From Anaerolineae bacterium (GTDB taxonomy: Bacteria > Chloroflexota > Anaerolineae > Aggregatilineales > Phototrophicaceae): DNA of 64,000 nt. Shown here in pieces: positions 1-8,653 of this stretch. Position numbers and translations under genes: made by a program. Every line of letters starts with the position of its first letter. Within the stretch, counting starts at the first letter, position 1. Location: the NCBI GenBank assembly GCA_022820125.1, contig JAJEGA010000027.1:1-64000 (forward strand). The letters run 5' to 3'. A model generated the notes under the pieces. It searched no databases, was not told the DNA's origin, and worked only from the letters and a program-made list of their open reading frames with translations.

Positions 1-14
1 TCTCGCCCCTACAG
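1..14. repeat. Truncated TGTAGGGGCG palindrome copy
   Basis: The first 14 bases match the right end (CGCCCCTACAG) of the intergenic palindrome family found elsewhere in the window, for example at 14371-14446. The copy is cut by the window edge. No gene is visible in bases 1-155. Confidence 0.5.
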
Positions 15-66
15 ATCTCGAATCAGATTAGCATCGCCCTTTTTCGCATGACTTACTTGCGTTTAC

Positions 67-93
67 TTCTGTGTTCTCTATGGTGAAAAAACC
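67..93. repeat. Copy of the TCTGTGTTCTC...GGTGAAAAA dispersed motif
   Basis: An intergenic motif of the form TCTGTGTTCTCTATGGTGAA. Relatives occur near 11673, 14310, 23617, 57799 and 62019, always between genes and usually close to a TGTAGGGGCG palindrome. It has no coding potential that I can support. Confidence 0.5.
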
Positions 94-155
94 TGTGTCG
101 TGTTCGCAAAGAGAATTATATCCACGATAATCGCCACTCCCAGCGCCGACGGGAC

Positions 156-184
156 TTGACAGGGCGCTATGAAGACGATAAAGT
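156..184 (+). promoter_or_regulatory. Sigma-70-type promoter of the aspartate kinase leader
   Basis: A perfect -35 box TTGACA (156-161), a 17-base spacer and a -10 box TAAAGT (179-184). The predicted transcription start near 191 lies about 19 bases before the leader peptide ATG at 210, as expected for an attenuator-controlled operon. Confidence 0.7.
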
Positions 185-209
185 ATGCGCGAATCAGCGA
201 AGAAACGCC

Positions 210-299
210 ATGAAGATCAAAGTCGCCACGACCATCACGACCACTATGACGACTACGATGCGCATAAGCGCGCGGCGTGGAGGTTTCGGTTTGTTGTAG
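210..299 (+). CDS. Threonine-rich leader peptide of the aspartate kinase attenuator
   Basis: A 29-codon reading frame lies between the promoter and the terminator. Residues 7-16 read TTITTTMTTT. In all it holds eight Thr, three Ile and three Met codons, the end products of the aspartate pathway. The composition closely resembles the ThrL leader of enterobacteria, though the sequence is independent. Codons 23-26 overlap the 5' arm of the antiterminator (277-287). A ribosome stalled on the Thr codons (228-257) would leave that arm free; one reaching the TAG at 297-299 would cover it. The role in sensing charged tRNA-Thr is inferred from this geometry. No strong Shine-Dalgarno is visible, only GAAGAA upstream. 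Confidence 0.8.
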   Translation: MKIKVATTITTTMTTTMRISARRGGFGLL

Positions 300-342
300 C
301 GGGACGGGAACGAGCAACGAACGGGCGTGTGGAAACCTCCAC
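277..342 (+). promoter_or_regulatory. Antiterminator helix of the attenuator
   Basis: GTGGAGGTTTC at 277-287 is exactly complementary to GAAACCTCCAC at 332-342 (11 bp), and can be extended past a small bulge by GGC/GCC. The 3' arm overlaps the terminator stem (324-347), so the two structures exclude each other. Formation would allow read-through into the aspartate kinase gene. Confidence 0.75.
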
Positions 343-353
343 ACGCCTTTTTT
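324..353 (+). terminator. Attenuator (Rho-independent terminator) before aspartate kinase
   Basis: A perfect 10-bp stem (324-333 with 338-347) closes a 4-base loop AACC and is followed by six T residues (348-353). It ends 25 bases before the aspartate kinase ATG and after the leader peptide stop. This places it as a regulated terminator, not the end of an upstream gene. Confidence 0.85.
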
Positions 354-378
354 GTTTCAGGGAGACGAGGTGACGCAG

Positions 379-1824
379 ATGGCTAGATTTACGATGAAAT
401 TCGGCGGCACATCGGTTGGTTCGGCCGAAGCGATCGCGCAAGTGGTTGATATCGTAGGCGATCATTTGGGGCAAGGGCGCCAACTGGCGGTCGTGGTATC
501 GGCGATGGCGGGCGTGACTGACATGCTGCTCGATTCGGCTTCGGCAGCTGCGTCCGGGCGCCAAGACGCCTACATGGAAATTAACGCCACCATTGCTGCA
601 ATGCATCTAGCCGTCATCGACGCGCTGATTAAATCGCCCTCCGATCGCGACGCGATTCGCGCCGAAGTGAACGAGCTGTTGAAAGGGCATCGTGAATTGT
701 GCGAAGCGGTGAGCATCCTCGGCGAAGCCACCCCGCGAATCTCGGACGCGTTAGTATCTTTCGGCGAGCGGCTGAGCAGTCGCGTCATCGCCGCAGTGAT
801 GGCGGCAAAGGGACTGTCCGTCAGACAGGTCGATTCCAATGACTTCATCGTGACCGACAACGTCTTCCAGAACGCCGACCCGCTCTGGGATGAAACGGAA
901 TCGCGCATTGTGGACGGGCTGCTGCCGGAATTGGAAAGTGGCGTCACCCCCATAATTACCGGATTCATCGGCGCCACGCCGGATGGAATTTTGACCACTC
1001 TGGGGCGCGGCGGCAGCGATTTCAGCGCCGCGATCTTCGCCGCCTGTTTGCGCAGCGACGAATTAATCATCTGGACCGATGTCGACGGCGTGATGACAGC
1101 GGATCCCCGGCTTGATGAGCGGGCGCGCGTGCTCCCTTATGTGTCCTACCAAGAGATTGGCGAGCTCGCCTTTTATGGCGCGAAGGTGCTGCATCCGAAA
1201 ACCGTGCAGCCCATCATCACCCGCGACATCCCTTTGCGCGTCCGCAATACCTTCAATCCGGCGCATCCGGGCACGATGGTCGGCGCGCGCGCTCAAGCCA
1301 GCGAAACGGTGATCAAAGCGGTAACCGGCATCCGCGATGTATCTATGCTCACGGTCAGCGGGCCCGGCATGTTGGGTGTGCCAGGTATCGCCGGACGCAC
1401 CTTCTTGGCAACCGCAAAGGCCGGCGCCAGCATCTTGATGATTTCGCAGGCTTCGTCCGAGCAGAGCTTCTGCTTCACCGTCGTCGATCCGCTGGCGCAA
1501 AATGTAAAGGAAGCGGTCGAAGCGGAGCTGCGGCGCGAAATTCTGCACAACGATATCGACAGCGTCGACCTGCTCAGCGATATCGTCATCATCACGGTTG
1601 TTGGCGCTGGAATGCGCGGGACGCCGGGCATCGCCGGGCGCGTCTTTTCGCTGCTGGGCGAGCGCAGCATCAACGTCCTCGCGATCGCTCAGGGGTCGTC
1701 CGAGTGCAGCATCTCGTTCATCGTCGCCGAAGACGACCTGGAACGCGCCGTCGGCGAGCTGCACACTTTGGCGCTGGAAACGGTAGAGAACGACCGCGCC
1801 ACTGGTCTGGCCAGCCCTTATTGA
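379..1824 (+). CDS. Aspartate kinase (monofunctional, tandem ACT domains)
   Basis: Phosphorylates L-aspartate, the first step to Lys, Thr, Met and Ile. The 481-residue protein begins with the amino-acid kinase signature KFGGTSVG. It carries the nucleotide-binding segment TTLGRGGSDFSAAI and the DVDGVMTADPR motif. The C-terminal third contains two ACT-type regulatory repeats (VSGPGMLGVPGIAGR and VVGAGMRGTPGIAGR), which usually bind threonine or lysine. No homoserine dehydrogenase domain follows. An open frame extends upstream to 277 but would run through the terminator, so ATG 379 is preferred. Expression is probably set by the Thr-rich attenuator just upstream. An aspartate-type aminotransferase lies 2 kb downstream on the other strand. 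Confidence 0.93.
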   Translation: MARFTMKFGGTSVGSAEAIAQVVDIVGDHLGQGRQLAVVVSAMAGVTDMLLDSASAAASGRQDAYMEINATIAAMHLAVIDALIKSPSDRDAIRAEVNELLKGHRELCEAVSILGEATPRISDALVSFGERLSSRVIAAVMAAKGLSVRQVDSNDFIVTDNVFQNADPLWDETESRIVDGLLPELESGVTPIITGFIGATPDGILTTLGRGGSDFSAAIFAACLRSDELIIWTDVDGVMTADPRLDERARVLPYVSYQEIGELAFYGAKVLHPKTVQPIITRDIPLRVRNTFNPAHPGTMVGARAQASETVIKAVTGIRDVSMLTVSGPGMLGVPGIAGRTFLATAKAGASILMISQASSEQSFCFTVVDPLAQNVKEAVEAELRREILHNDIDSVDLLSDIVIITVVGAGMRGTPGIAGRVFSLLGERSINVLAIAQGSSECSISFIVAEDDLERAVGELHTLALETVENDRATGLASPY

Positions 1825-1834
1825 TTGGGGCGGG

Positions 1835-2722
1835 CTAGCTGGCGACGAAGCGCTGCAGTATGGATTGCCAGTGTGAATACAGCATGAAATGACCAGCGCC
1901 CGGCTCCAGCCGAAACTGGGCATTCGGGATCATCTCCGCCATTCTCTCGCCGACGCCGGGCGCGCAGAACAGATCGGATTCTCCCCACCAGATATCGACC
2001 GGAATCTGAATGGACTGCAGACGGAAACCCCAGGGTTTGGTCAGCGTGACCAATTCATCGACAAGGTTGTCGCTGCCGCCCCGCCGTATCTCCTCCCAGG
2101 TATCCCGCCGGCTGTTAAACAGATTGATATTGCTCAACACCGTTTGATCGGCTGAGGAAAGCAAGCCGCCCAATTCTCGGATGTGCTGGTCGGCTTTCCG
2201 CTGCCGGTCGAACCAGAAGAAGCCGCGCATCAGCAGCCGGAAGAAGGATTCGTTGCCGCCCGCCAGCTGAAACAACCGTCCATAAAACGGGTGCAAGGCG
2301 CGGAATCCCTGCGCGTGATCCAAGGGGGGCAATGGCGCGACAACGGCGCAGCGCGTCACAATTTGCGGGAAGCGATAAGCGCAAGCCAAAGCGAAGGGCC
2401 CGCCAGCGGAAAAACCGAGGACGGCGAAACGGTCGAGATTCAGCGCCTTGCTCAGCAGCATGACATCATCGACGACATCCATCAGGCTGCGGTCCTGCTT
2501 GCGCGTCGACATGCCATAACCGGGTCGGTCCACGCCGATCAAGCGGATGCCCAGGCGCGCGAGGATCGAATCATCAGGATGGCGGCTGTTGCGGTTGCCC
2601 CAAAGATCGTGAAAGGCGACCACCGGCGCGCCATCGGGAGCGCCAAATTGCGCGAAGCCCAATCGACGACCGTCGTTCAGTTGCGCCTGCCGCGCCGTTG
2701 CCACCTGTGCCAGCCTCGCCAT
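1835..2722 (-). CDS. Alpha/beta-fold hydrolase
   Basis: A 295-residue soluble alpha/beta hydrolase. The nucleophile elbow is GFSAGG. The segment before it (VVAFHDLWGNRNS) takes the place of the usual HGxPG oxyanion strand. The acid is probably in DIWWGESDLF, and the catalytic His in GAGHFML near the C terminus. The ATG at 2722 is preferred over an in-frame GTG at 2740 because a strong purine-rich Shine-Dalgarno (GGAGGAAGGAAGG) sits between them. The substrate cannot be read from the sequence; the family includes esterases, haloperoxidase-like enzymes and C-C hydrolases. It converges with aspartate kinase, with 10 bases between the stops. Confidence 0.8.
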   Translation of the reverse strand: MARLAQVATARQAQLNDGRRLGFAQFGAPDGAPVVAFHDLWGNRNSRHPDDSILARLGIRLIGVDRPGYGMSTRKQDRSLMDVVDDVMLLSKALNLDRFAVLGFSAGGPFALACAYRFPQIVTRCAVVAPLPPLDHAQGFRALHPFYGRLFQLAGGNESFFRLLMRGFFWFDRQRKADQHIRELGGLLSSADQTVLSNINLFNSRRDTWEEIRRGGSDNLVDELVTLTKPWGFRLQSIQIPVDIWWGESDLFCAPGVGERMAEMIPNAQFRLEPGAGHFMLYSHWQSILQRFVAS

Positions 2723-2824
2723 CAGCCTTCCTTCCTCCACTGAGCCGGGGGCAGGTTAGCGGAGATTGCGCTTTCGGCATAGGGCAAGTCGCCCATGTGA
2801 GCCAGCCCCGTCCAGGATAGACGA

Positions 2825-2850
2825 TGTAGGGGCGAGCTATCAGGTCGCCC
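2825..2850. repeat. Intergenic palindrome TGTAGGGGCGA...TCGCCC
   Basis: TGTAGGGGCGA with a matching TCGCCC arm forms a short hairpin (2830-2835 with 2845-2850). It lies immediately beyond the stop of the minus-strand gene ending at 2860. It belongs to the same family as the copies at 8450, 14371, 17976, 57686 and 61944. Confidence 0.65.
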
Positions 2851-2859
2851 GCTGTGCTG

Positions 2860-3672
2860 TCAGTCGCTCCGCCGCGGATACACGGCAAGCGCGGTTGGCA
2901 CGTGCTCCAGCGACGGCTGAAAGTAATCAGCGCCCGGGAGCGCAATCATAGTCGAGCCGCCGCCGTCCAGATTGAAGGCAGTTTCAATTTCGAGATCCGT
3001 CGTCGGCAGGTAGGCGCTTAGATCCGCCAGCGACAAGCCCAGAAAGGGCGCGATCATAAGCAGGACGGCGCCGCGCCTGTCAATGCCGATCGCGGTTCTG
3101 CGCGTTCTTTCTCCGCCGCCGTCCGCGAAGTAGGCTTGCCGCCCGTCTTCCACCAATAGCGGAAAACCCTGCGCCGCCTGCTCGATTGTGTCGATGTTTG
3201 GCAATTGCTGCGAACGCGAGGCGACGATGGACGCTGCACCATTCCGTATCAAGAATGTTCCGCCGCGATCTCCGTAGGCGATTCCGCTGGCTTCCCCGTC
3301 GCTGACGACCAAGCCGAGCGCCCGGTGACGCTCATCAAAAAAGTTGGCATTGATGATGACGCTGGCTTCGGGTTCCAGCCGTCTCCAGCCGGAGAGACTT
3401 TCTGGCTTTCCCTCGTTGTAAATCGCGCGGAATCGATACCGGCTGGGGTCAACGCGCACGACGACGAGCTGCGCCAACTCATCGCCGTCGGGCAACAGCC
3501 GGCGCCATTGCAAGCCTTCGTCAATCTGTTGCCAGTTGGTTTGGGGCGCAGTCGCCGGCGCTGGCGACGGCTCGGCTGTCGGCAGCAACTGAAGCGGCAG
3601 ATTGCAAGCGGCGACGAAAAGCGATGCCAAGAGCAGGGGAACCATGCGAGGGAGAACGATCTGTCGCCCCAT
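2860..3672 (-). CDS. Phosphodiester glycosidase (NAGPA-type) family lipoprotein
   Basis: A 270-residue exported protein. Residues 1-23 form a lipoprotein signal peptide ending in the lipobox FVAAC (Cys23), followed by a Pro/Ala/Thr-rich linker. The rest matches the NAGPA/DUF2233 fold: VIINANFFDE near the middle, AAQGFPLLVEDG, and the family hallmark NLDGGGST close to the C terminus. Relatives cleave N-acetylglucosamine-1-phosphodiester or related cell-surface glycan linkages. The substrate here is unknown, but an envelope role fits the lipid anchor. The stop is followed by a repeat-family hairpin. Confidence 0.85.
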   Translation of the reverse strand: MGRQIVLPRMVPLLLASLFVAACNLPLQLLPTAEPSPAPATAPQTNWQQIDEGLQWRRLLPDGDELAQLVVVRVDPSRYRFRAIYNEGKPESLSGWRRLEPEASVIINANFFDERHRALGLVVSDGEASGIAYGDRGGTFLIRNGAASIVASRSQQLPNIDTIEQAAQGFPLLVEDGRQAYFADGGGERTRRTAIGIDRRGAVLLMIAPFLGLSLADLSAYLPTTDLEIETAFNLDGGGSTMIALPGADYFQPSLEHVPTALAVYPRRSD

Positions 3673-3693
3673 TGCCCTTGCGTCTGCCTTAGG

Positions 3694-4872
3694 CTAAGCC
3701 AGCTTGTGCGCCATTGCCCTAATGCGTTCGACCGCTTCCCTGAGTTTGTTCATGTCTTCGGCGAAAGAGAAGCGGATATGCGCGTCCCTGGTGATGCCAA
3801 AAGCGCTGCCCGGCACGCCGACGACTACGGCTTCGTCCAGGATGATATTCGCTACTTCGTCGCTCGTCTTGCTCGTTTCATCCACCTTGGGGAAGGCGTA
3901 AAAGGCGCCTTCAATATCGGGGTGAGACATATTCGGAATGCTGTTGAAGGCGTCCACGATGAAGTCGCGCCGCTCTTGATACGACCGCCGCATCATCTCT
4001 ACGCAATCTTGCGGACCGTTCAAAGCGGCGACGGCCGCGATCTGCGTGAAGGTGGCGGCTGATGTGGCTGTTTGCGAATTGAATTTGCCGGCGACCCCGA
4101 TCAACTCAGTCGGACCAGCCAGCCAGCCCAGGCGCCAGCCGGTCATGGCGTAGGCTTTGGACATGCCGTTGATGACGATGACGCGGTCGGCGATATCAGA
4201 GATTGACGCCAGCGAAACGGCGGGCCGCCCGTCAAAGTTCAGCTTCTCGTAAATCTCATCGGAAATGATGTACAAGTCTTCTTCGAGCGCCAGCGTGGCG
4301 ACCGCCTCAATCTCTTCCGATGAGAGCATGTGACCAGTCGGGTTGCTGGGCGAGTTGATGATAAGCGCTTTGCTGCGAGGCGTTATGCGTCGCTTCAGAT
4401 CTTCGAGGCGCAGGCGATAGTTGTCGTCGCTGCTGGTTTCCACCGTCACCGGAACGCCTCCGACCATCGTGGCGATTGACGGATAGCTCACCCAATACGG
4501 CGCCGGGATCAAGACCTCATCGCCCGGATCCAGCATCGCTTTCAGCGCCAGGAAAAGCGCCTGCTTGCCGCCGGGCGTCACGATGATATCGCTCATGGGG
4601 TTCACGCGCGCCCGGTTGTCCCGCTCCATCTTTGCCGCAATCGCTTCCAGCAGCGGTCTTATGCCTTTGGAGGGCGCCGCGTAACGCGTTTCGCCATCGT
4701 GGATCGCCTTCACCGCCGCTTCAACAATATGCGCCGGCGTATCAAAATCGGGTTCGCCGCCGGCGAGACCGATCACCGAATGGCCATCGGCCGCCAGTTG
4801 CTTCGCCTTGTCGTTCATCGCGATCGTCGGCGATGTGGATATTTTCTGCGCCAATTGAGTCGGGTTTGGCAT
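3694..4872 (-). CDS. Pyridoxal-phosphate aminotransferase, aspartate-aminotransferase family
   Basis: A 392-residue fold-type I aminotransferase that interconverts an amino acid and a 2-oxo acid, most likely aspartate/oxaloacetate with glutamate/2-oxoglutarate. Visible landmarks are GEPDFDTP at the N terminus, the NSPSNPTG cofactor-binding segment, SDEIYEKL, and the PLP lysine in MSKAYAMTGWRLGW near residue 238. The C-terminal arginine that binds the substrate carboxylate is in HIRFSFA. A GAGGAAG Shine-Dalgarno precedes the ATG. It is 22 bases upstream of the lipoprotein gene on the same strand, so the two may share a message. Its substrate choice (Asp, aromatic or prephenate) is not fixed by sequence alone. 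Confidence 0.9.
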   Translation of the reverse strand: MPNPTQLAQKISTSPTIAMNDKAKQLAADGHSVIGLAGGEPDFDTPAHIVEAAVKAIHDGETRYAAPSKGIRPLLEAIAAKMERDNRARVNPMSDIIVTPGGKQALFLALKAMLDPGDEVLIPAPYWVSYPSIATMVGGVPVTVETSSDDNYRLRLEDLKRRITPRSKALIINSPSNPTGHMLSSEEIEAVATLALEEDLYIISDEIYEKLNFDGRPAVSLASISDIADRVIVINGMSKAYAMTGWRLGWLAGPTELIGVAGKFNSQTATSAATFTQIAAVAALNGPQDCVEMMRRSYQERRDFIVDAFNSIPNMSHPDIEGAFYAFPKVDETSKTSDEVANIILDEAVVVGVPGSAFGITRDAHIRFSFAEDMNKLREAVERIRAMAHKLA

Positions 4873-5000
4873 GCGCTTCCTCAGTGCTAGTCCTGTCGCT
4901 TTCTGTTGAACGCGGGAAGTGTATCCCTTTTCCGGGGCGTATTAAAGGGTGGGTAGGCTTTGAGCATTCGATTGCGATGTCGCCGGGGTCCGGCGCTCAA

Positions 5001-5030
5001 TGACGCGCTGCCGAAGGATTGCTGTAAAAT
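5001..5030 (+). promoter_or_regulatory. Possible promoter for the methyltransferase gene
   Basis: A -10-like TAAAAT (5025-5030) preceded by TGACGC (5001-5006) at 18-base spacing. The -35 is weak. It lies about 60 bases upstream of the methyltransferase ATG. Confidence 0.35.
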
Positions 5031-5091
5031 AGAAACTGTTTCAATGATCGCCTGCGATTATGCTCGCCAGGCGCGCAATACTGCTTGAATC

Positions 5092-5823
5092 ATGACAAGT
5101 CCTTCTGAATTCGCCTCCCTGCGGGGCGAGCCCAGCTATGTTTGGCGCGCGGGCCAGGAACGTCGGCTGGCGCTGATGGCGAAATGGGCGCCGCTTACTG
5201 ACGCGCGCGTCCTTGTCGCCGGCTGCGGCGTGGGTATGTATGCCCGCGAGATTCGCAACCGATATAGCGAGCGCGTGCAAGCCTTTGACATTGAATTCAG
5301 CCGCGTACGCCTCGCTCGGCAGGGCGTCGCCGACGCCCTGGTCTCGGCAGGCGAAGACATCCCCTTCGCCGATTCAAGTTTCGATGTCGTGCTCTCGCAC
5401 GAAGTTATCGAGCATGTGCGCGATGACCGCCGTTCGCTGCAAGAATTGCTGCGCGTCGCCAGGCGCGGCGGGCGCGTCTTGCTCTTCTGCCCCAATCGCT
5501 GGTATCCCTTCGAGACGCACGGTCACTATTGGAATGGCGAATATCGCTTTGGAAATTCCCCGCTGATCAACTATCTGCCCAAGCCCTGGCGCGACCGGCT
5601 TGCGCCTCACGTGCGTGCCTATACAGCGGCAGAGCTAAGGCGCTTGCTCAATTTCGATGGCGTGGATATCCGCCACCATTCGCGGATCTACGGCGGATAC
5701 GACAACCTCATCGCGCGTTTCGGTTCGCCTGCTGTATTCTTGCGGGATATTCTGTATCGCTTGGAAGGCGCCGCGCTTGATACTTGGGCGCTTTCCCACT
5801 TTGTCGTTATCGAGAAGCGCTAG
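5092..5823 (+). CDS. Class I SAM-dependent methyltransferase
   Basis: A 243-residue methyltransferase of the Methyltransf_11 type. Motif I is VLVAGCGVGMY (about residues 42-52), the acidic end of strand beta2 is AFDIEFS, and motif II is SFDVVLSHEVIEHV. A hydrophobic pair with FCPNRWYPFETHGHY after it resembles enzymes acting on lipids, quinones or glycans, but the acceptor cannot be named. The stop TAG abuts the stop of the converging transglutaminase gene with no base between them (TAGCTA, 5821-5826). Confidence 0.8.
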   Translation: MTSPSEFASLRGEPSYVWRAGQERRLALMAKWAPLTDARVLVAGCGVGMYAREIRNRYSERVQAFDIEFSRVRLARQGVADALVSAGEDIPFADSSFDVVLSHEVIEHVRDDRRSLQELLRVARRGGRVLLFCPNRWYPFETHGHYWNGEYRFGNSPLINYLPKPWRDRLAPHVRAYTAAELRRLLNFDGVDIRHHSRIYGGYDNLIARFGSPAVFLRDILYRLEGAALDTWALSHFVVIEKR

Positions 5824-8289
5824 CTAATCGCCGCGCCGGAATGGCAGCCAGCGGCGCAGCCAACGGCGCAGAATGTTGCCCCGCGTGCGATACCAGGCTC
5901 TTTCAGCGGTTTCGGCGAAGGCTTTGTTTGCGTCGGGCGCCTGGCTGGCGGCGCCATAACGCTCTCTCGTATACAGATCGCTGATGGCGCCGATCGGCTC
6001 TTGAGCCGCCGGGATGCGCTGCTGCAGTTCGCGGCGCTTTTCCAGGGTGGTTTGGGTTCTGCCTATGTTTATGCCCAGCAAGCCAATATAACGCTCCAGC
6101 CGGGCATAGGCGCGCGATACCGGGCTGAGACCGCCGAAGCCGCGCCATTCCCACCACCAGAAGAGCAGCAGGGCGATAACTGCCAGGATGAGCAATGACA
6201 GCAAGACGACCAGCACCAGCAGAATTATGGGTTGCAGCAGGCTTAAGGGCGGCGGATCATCTTGCGTAATCGGTGGCTGCACCGTCGGCAGAATAACCGG
6301 CGTCGGCGTGGGGGAGGGCGCTGTGGTTGGCGTCGGGCTGGGCTGCTCGAAGGTTTGTTCTTGCGCCTCCAGGCTTGGCTGCGCGGTCAGCGTGGCATCA
6401 GGCGTCGGCGTCGATGTGGCGGTCGGCGTTGGCGACGGACTTGGACTGGCGGTTGGATCCGGGCTCAAGGGATCTTGGCTTTCGTCCGCCGGGTCATCGC
6501 CCTCTCGCTGGATCGGCGCCTCAGCCGCGGTGGGCTCAAACTCGATCCAGCCGTAACCAGGGAAGTACACCTCGACCCAGGTATGCGCTTCCCGCTCGCG
6601 CACAACGTACTGCTGCATATCGCTATCGTAGGTACCCTGAGAGAAGCCGGCGGCCAGCCGCGCCGGGACGCCTAAATGACGGAGCATGACAATCATCGCG
6701 GTGGCGTAATAGGTGCAGTAGCCTTCGCGCGCGTCAAACAGCAACCACTCAACCGTGTCGACGCCGGGCGGCGGGGCGCTGATCGACTCGTTGTAGGCGA
6801 TATTGTCGCGCAGCCAGCGCTCGATTGCCTTGGCGCGATCATAAGGATGCGAAGCGCCCGCCTGGTTCACGATCTGCAGCGCCAGGTTCATGACGCGCGG
6901 ATTTGGAATGCCGATATAGAGGTTGGGTCCGCTGACCCAATCAGGGTAATCGGCTGATGTGCGGCGCAGCTCGTTCGCCGTCGCCGTGCTGATCAGGCTG
7001 CTCACGCTGTAGGTTTCGCCGCGCCGCAGCAGCCTCAGCGGACGAATGACCGACACATTCATTGAGGTGTTGGCTGGTCTATCGGTATAGATCAGGTCCA
7101 TGCGTCCGGCGCCATCAATAAGCTCGGGCTGCGGCGCCGCGTAATAGATGCGTGTGCTGGAAGCGCCAACGGTGAAGCGCTGGCGAACGGATTGCCGCGC
7201 CCCGCCGATGACCTCGTTGTGCATCGTCACGGCAATCGGCGCGCTGCGGTCGGTAATGCGCAGGTCCGCCGATGGCGACCATTGCCCCTCGGCATAGCGC
7301 TCGAAGACGCGCGAACGCCAGTAATAGCGATGGGCCCCGTCTGGCGCATCAACCGTAAAGACGACATCATCGCCTAATCGTATCGCCCCGCCCAGGTTTA
7401 GCAGATCGGCGCCATAGTAATCAGTGGTTGCGGAGCCTTCGCCTTCAATCGGCGCGAAGAGCCGGTTATAGACTTCCGCCATCTGCTGAATAGGATCCGA
7501 AGCCAGGAATTGCTGAAACCGGTTCAGGCGTTGCTGTAAGTCGCTGCTTGGCACACCCCAGGCGAAAGCCAGCGCCAGCAGCGAGAGAAAGATGCCGATC
7601 GCCGCGAATTGCCGCCTGACCATGGCCGGCACGCGCACGCCACGCAAATACCAGTCCCACTCGTGCCGGTCAAGATTCGAGCGAACGATCAGAACCAGCG
7701 CCATTAGCAAGAAGCCAAACAGATAGACATCCAGCGGCTCGCCGCCAATGAAAAATATAAGGTTGACCAGCAGAATCAGCCCCGGCGGCAAGACGACCCG
7801 CCACACCCGGTCCAGCCGGAAAATATGCCAATTGGCGTTGAAAGCCAAGAACCAAAACAAGATCGCCACCAGCAGCGTAAAGACCAACTCGTCCGTGTTG
7901 ATGCCGCCGCTGACGGCATCGACAGCCCACTCCAGGCTTCGGGACACGACCGAAACAAAAGCCTCCTGGAAGGGAGCGTCCAGATTGAACGCGGCGACCA
8001 GCATGACGGCAAGCAGACCATATAGCGCGCCGACAATTAACGCGGCAACTTCGCCGAAACGGCTGCGGGCAAGGATCCAGCCGAAGCCGACGCCAAATAG
8101 CGTGATCGGCAGCATGGTATCCAGATCGGCTGGCCAGCCCGCGATTTCTATCGTGAGCAGCGGCATCAGCAGCAGGACGCCAATGACGATCAGCACCGAC
8201 GCTTCGTCAAGTGAAATCGGGCTGCGCCAGCGCGATCGGCTGCGCCGGCGGCCCGGGCGGGAGCTTGCGCTGCTAGTGACGGAGCTCAT
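5824..8289 (-). CDS. TgpA-like membrane transglutaminase (DUF3488/transglutaminase/DUF4129)
   Basis: An 821-residue membrane protein. A basic N terminus is followed by about six hydrophobic segments (residues 25-250). An extracytoplasmic region then leads to a transglutaminase-like core, with the nucleophile in EGYCTYYATAMIVML (Cys about residue 524) and the His in EAHTWVEVYFPGYGWIEFEPT (about 569). A Pro/Ser/Thr linker of the PSPTPTAT type (about 610-665) comes next, then one strong membrane span (about 675-700) and a C-terminal cytoplasmic domain like DUF4129 with a YTRERYG motif. Bacterial relatives sit beside a MoxR ATPase and a DUF58 protein, but no such neighbours are present here. Its function in this organism is unknown; protein cross-linking or peptidase-like chemistry at the cell surface is inferred. 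Confidence 0.85.
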   Translation of the reverse strand: MSSVTSSASSRPGRRRSRSRWRSPISLDEASVLIVIGVLLLMPLLTIEIAGWPADLDTMLPITLFGVGFGWILARSRFGEVAALIVGALYGLLAVMLVAAFNLDAPFQEAFVSVVSRSLEWAVDAVSGGINTDELVFTLLVAILFWFLAFNANWHIFRLDRVWRVVLPPGLILLVNLIFFIGGEPLDVYLFGFLLMALVLIVRSNLDRHEWDWYLRGVRVPAMVRRQFAAIGIFLSLLALAFAWGVPSSDLQQRLNRFQQFLASDPIQQMAEVYNRLFAPIEGEGSATTDYYGADLLNLGGAIRLGDDVVFTVDAPDGAHRYYWRSRVFERYAEGQWSPSADLRITDRSAPIAVTMHNEVIGGARQSVRQRFTVGASSTRIYYAAPQPELIDGAGRMDLIYTDRPANTSMNVSVIRPLRLLRRGETYSVSSLISTATANELRRTSADYPDWVSGPNLYIGIPNPRVMNLALQIVNQAGASHPYDRAKAIERWLRDNIAYNESISAPPPGVDTVEWLLFDAREGYCTYYATAMIVMLRHLGVPARLAAGFSQGTYDSDMQQYVVREREAHTWVEVYFPGYGWIEFEPTAAEAPIQREGDDPADESQDPLSPDPTASPSPSPTPTATSTPTPDATLTAQPSLEAQEQTFEQPSPTPTTAPSPTPTPVILPTVQPPITQDDPPPLSLLQPIILLVLVVLLSLLILAVIALLLFWWWEWRGFGGLSPVSRAYARLERYIGLLGINIGRTQTTLEKRRELQQRIPAAQEPIGAISDLYTRERYGAASQAPDANKAFAETAERAWYRTRGNILRRWLRRWLPFRRGD

Positions 8290-8642
8290 CCATGTTTGCC
8301 ATTGATGCGAGATACCTGATTAGCTTATGCCAATATGGAATGGCTGACAAGCATAGCCGAGCGGCGACTTGTCGTTCAACCAAGCCAGGGCAATCGCATC
8401 AAATGAAATTGCGCTGATAAATAACAATTTTCCCTCACATTTCGTAATCTGTAGGGCCGTTTGACCCGCTGTGTCTACGCGCGGCGCTGAAACGCCCACA
8501 AAAATTTATGTCATATTCAACGGGCGTATCGGCGATACGCCCCTACATTTTCACAATTTTCGTGGCGAACGGCGCATTATGATTTTGGTGCGATTGCCAT
8601 GTCAACAAAGCCCTTGGCTGGAACTCCGCATCCGCTTTGCGC
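8290..8642. other. Gene-free stretch with repeat modules, upstream of rnpB
   Basis: No gene is visible. The stretch holds a 19-base copy of the CCAGGGCAATCGCATCAAA module (8385-8403), an AT-rich segment, a two-armed TGTAGGG palindrome element (8450-8547), and the region before the rnpB promoter. The transglutaminase promoter should lie near 8290-8350 on the minus strand but was not pinned down. Confidence 0.5.
8450..8547. repeat. Two-armed palindrome element TGTAGGG...CCCTACA
   Basis: It starts with TGTAGGGCCG and ends with CGCCCCTACA, so the ends are inverted repeats. The right half is a 9-bp hairpin (8522-8530 with 8534-8542). The organisation matches the cleaner element at 14371-14446. 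Confidence 0.65.
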
Positions 8643-8648
8643 TACAAT
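8643..8648 (+). promoter_or_regulatory. -10 box of the rnpB promoter
   Basis: TACAAT lies 6-8 bases before the predicted RNase P RNA 5' end. No good -35 box is visible at the usual spacing. Confidence 0.45.
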
Positions 8649-8653
8649 AGTAT

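Noticed and set aside
1..155. Short open frames in the first 150 bases
   Set aside because: They lie in repeat modules, have no ribosome-binding site and no sequence I recognise.
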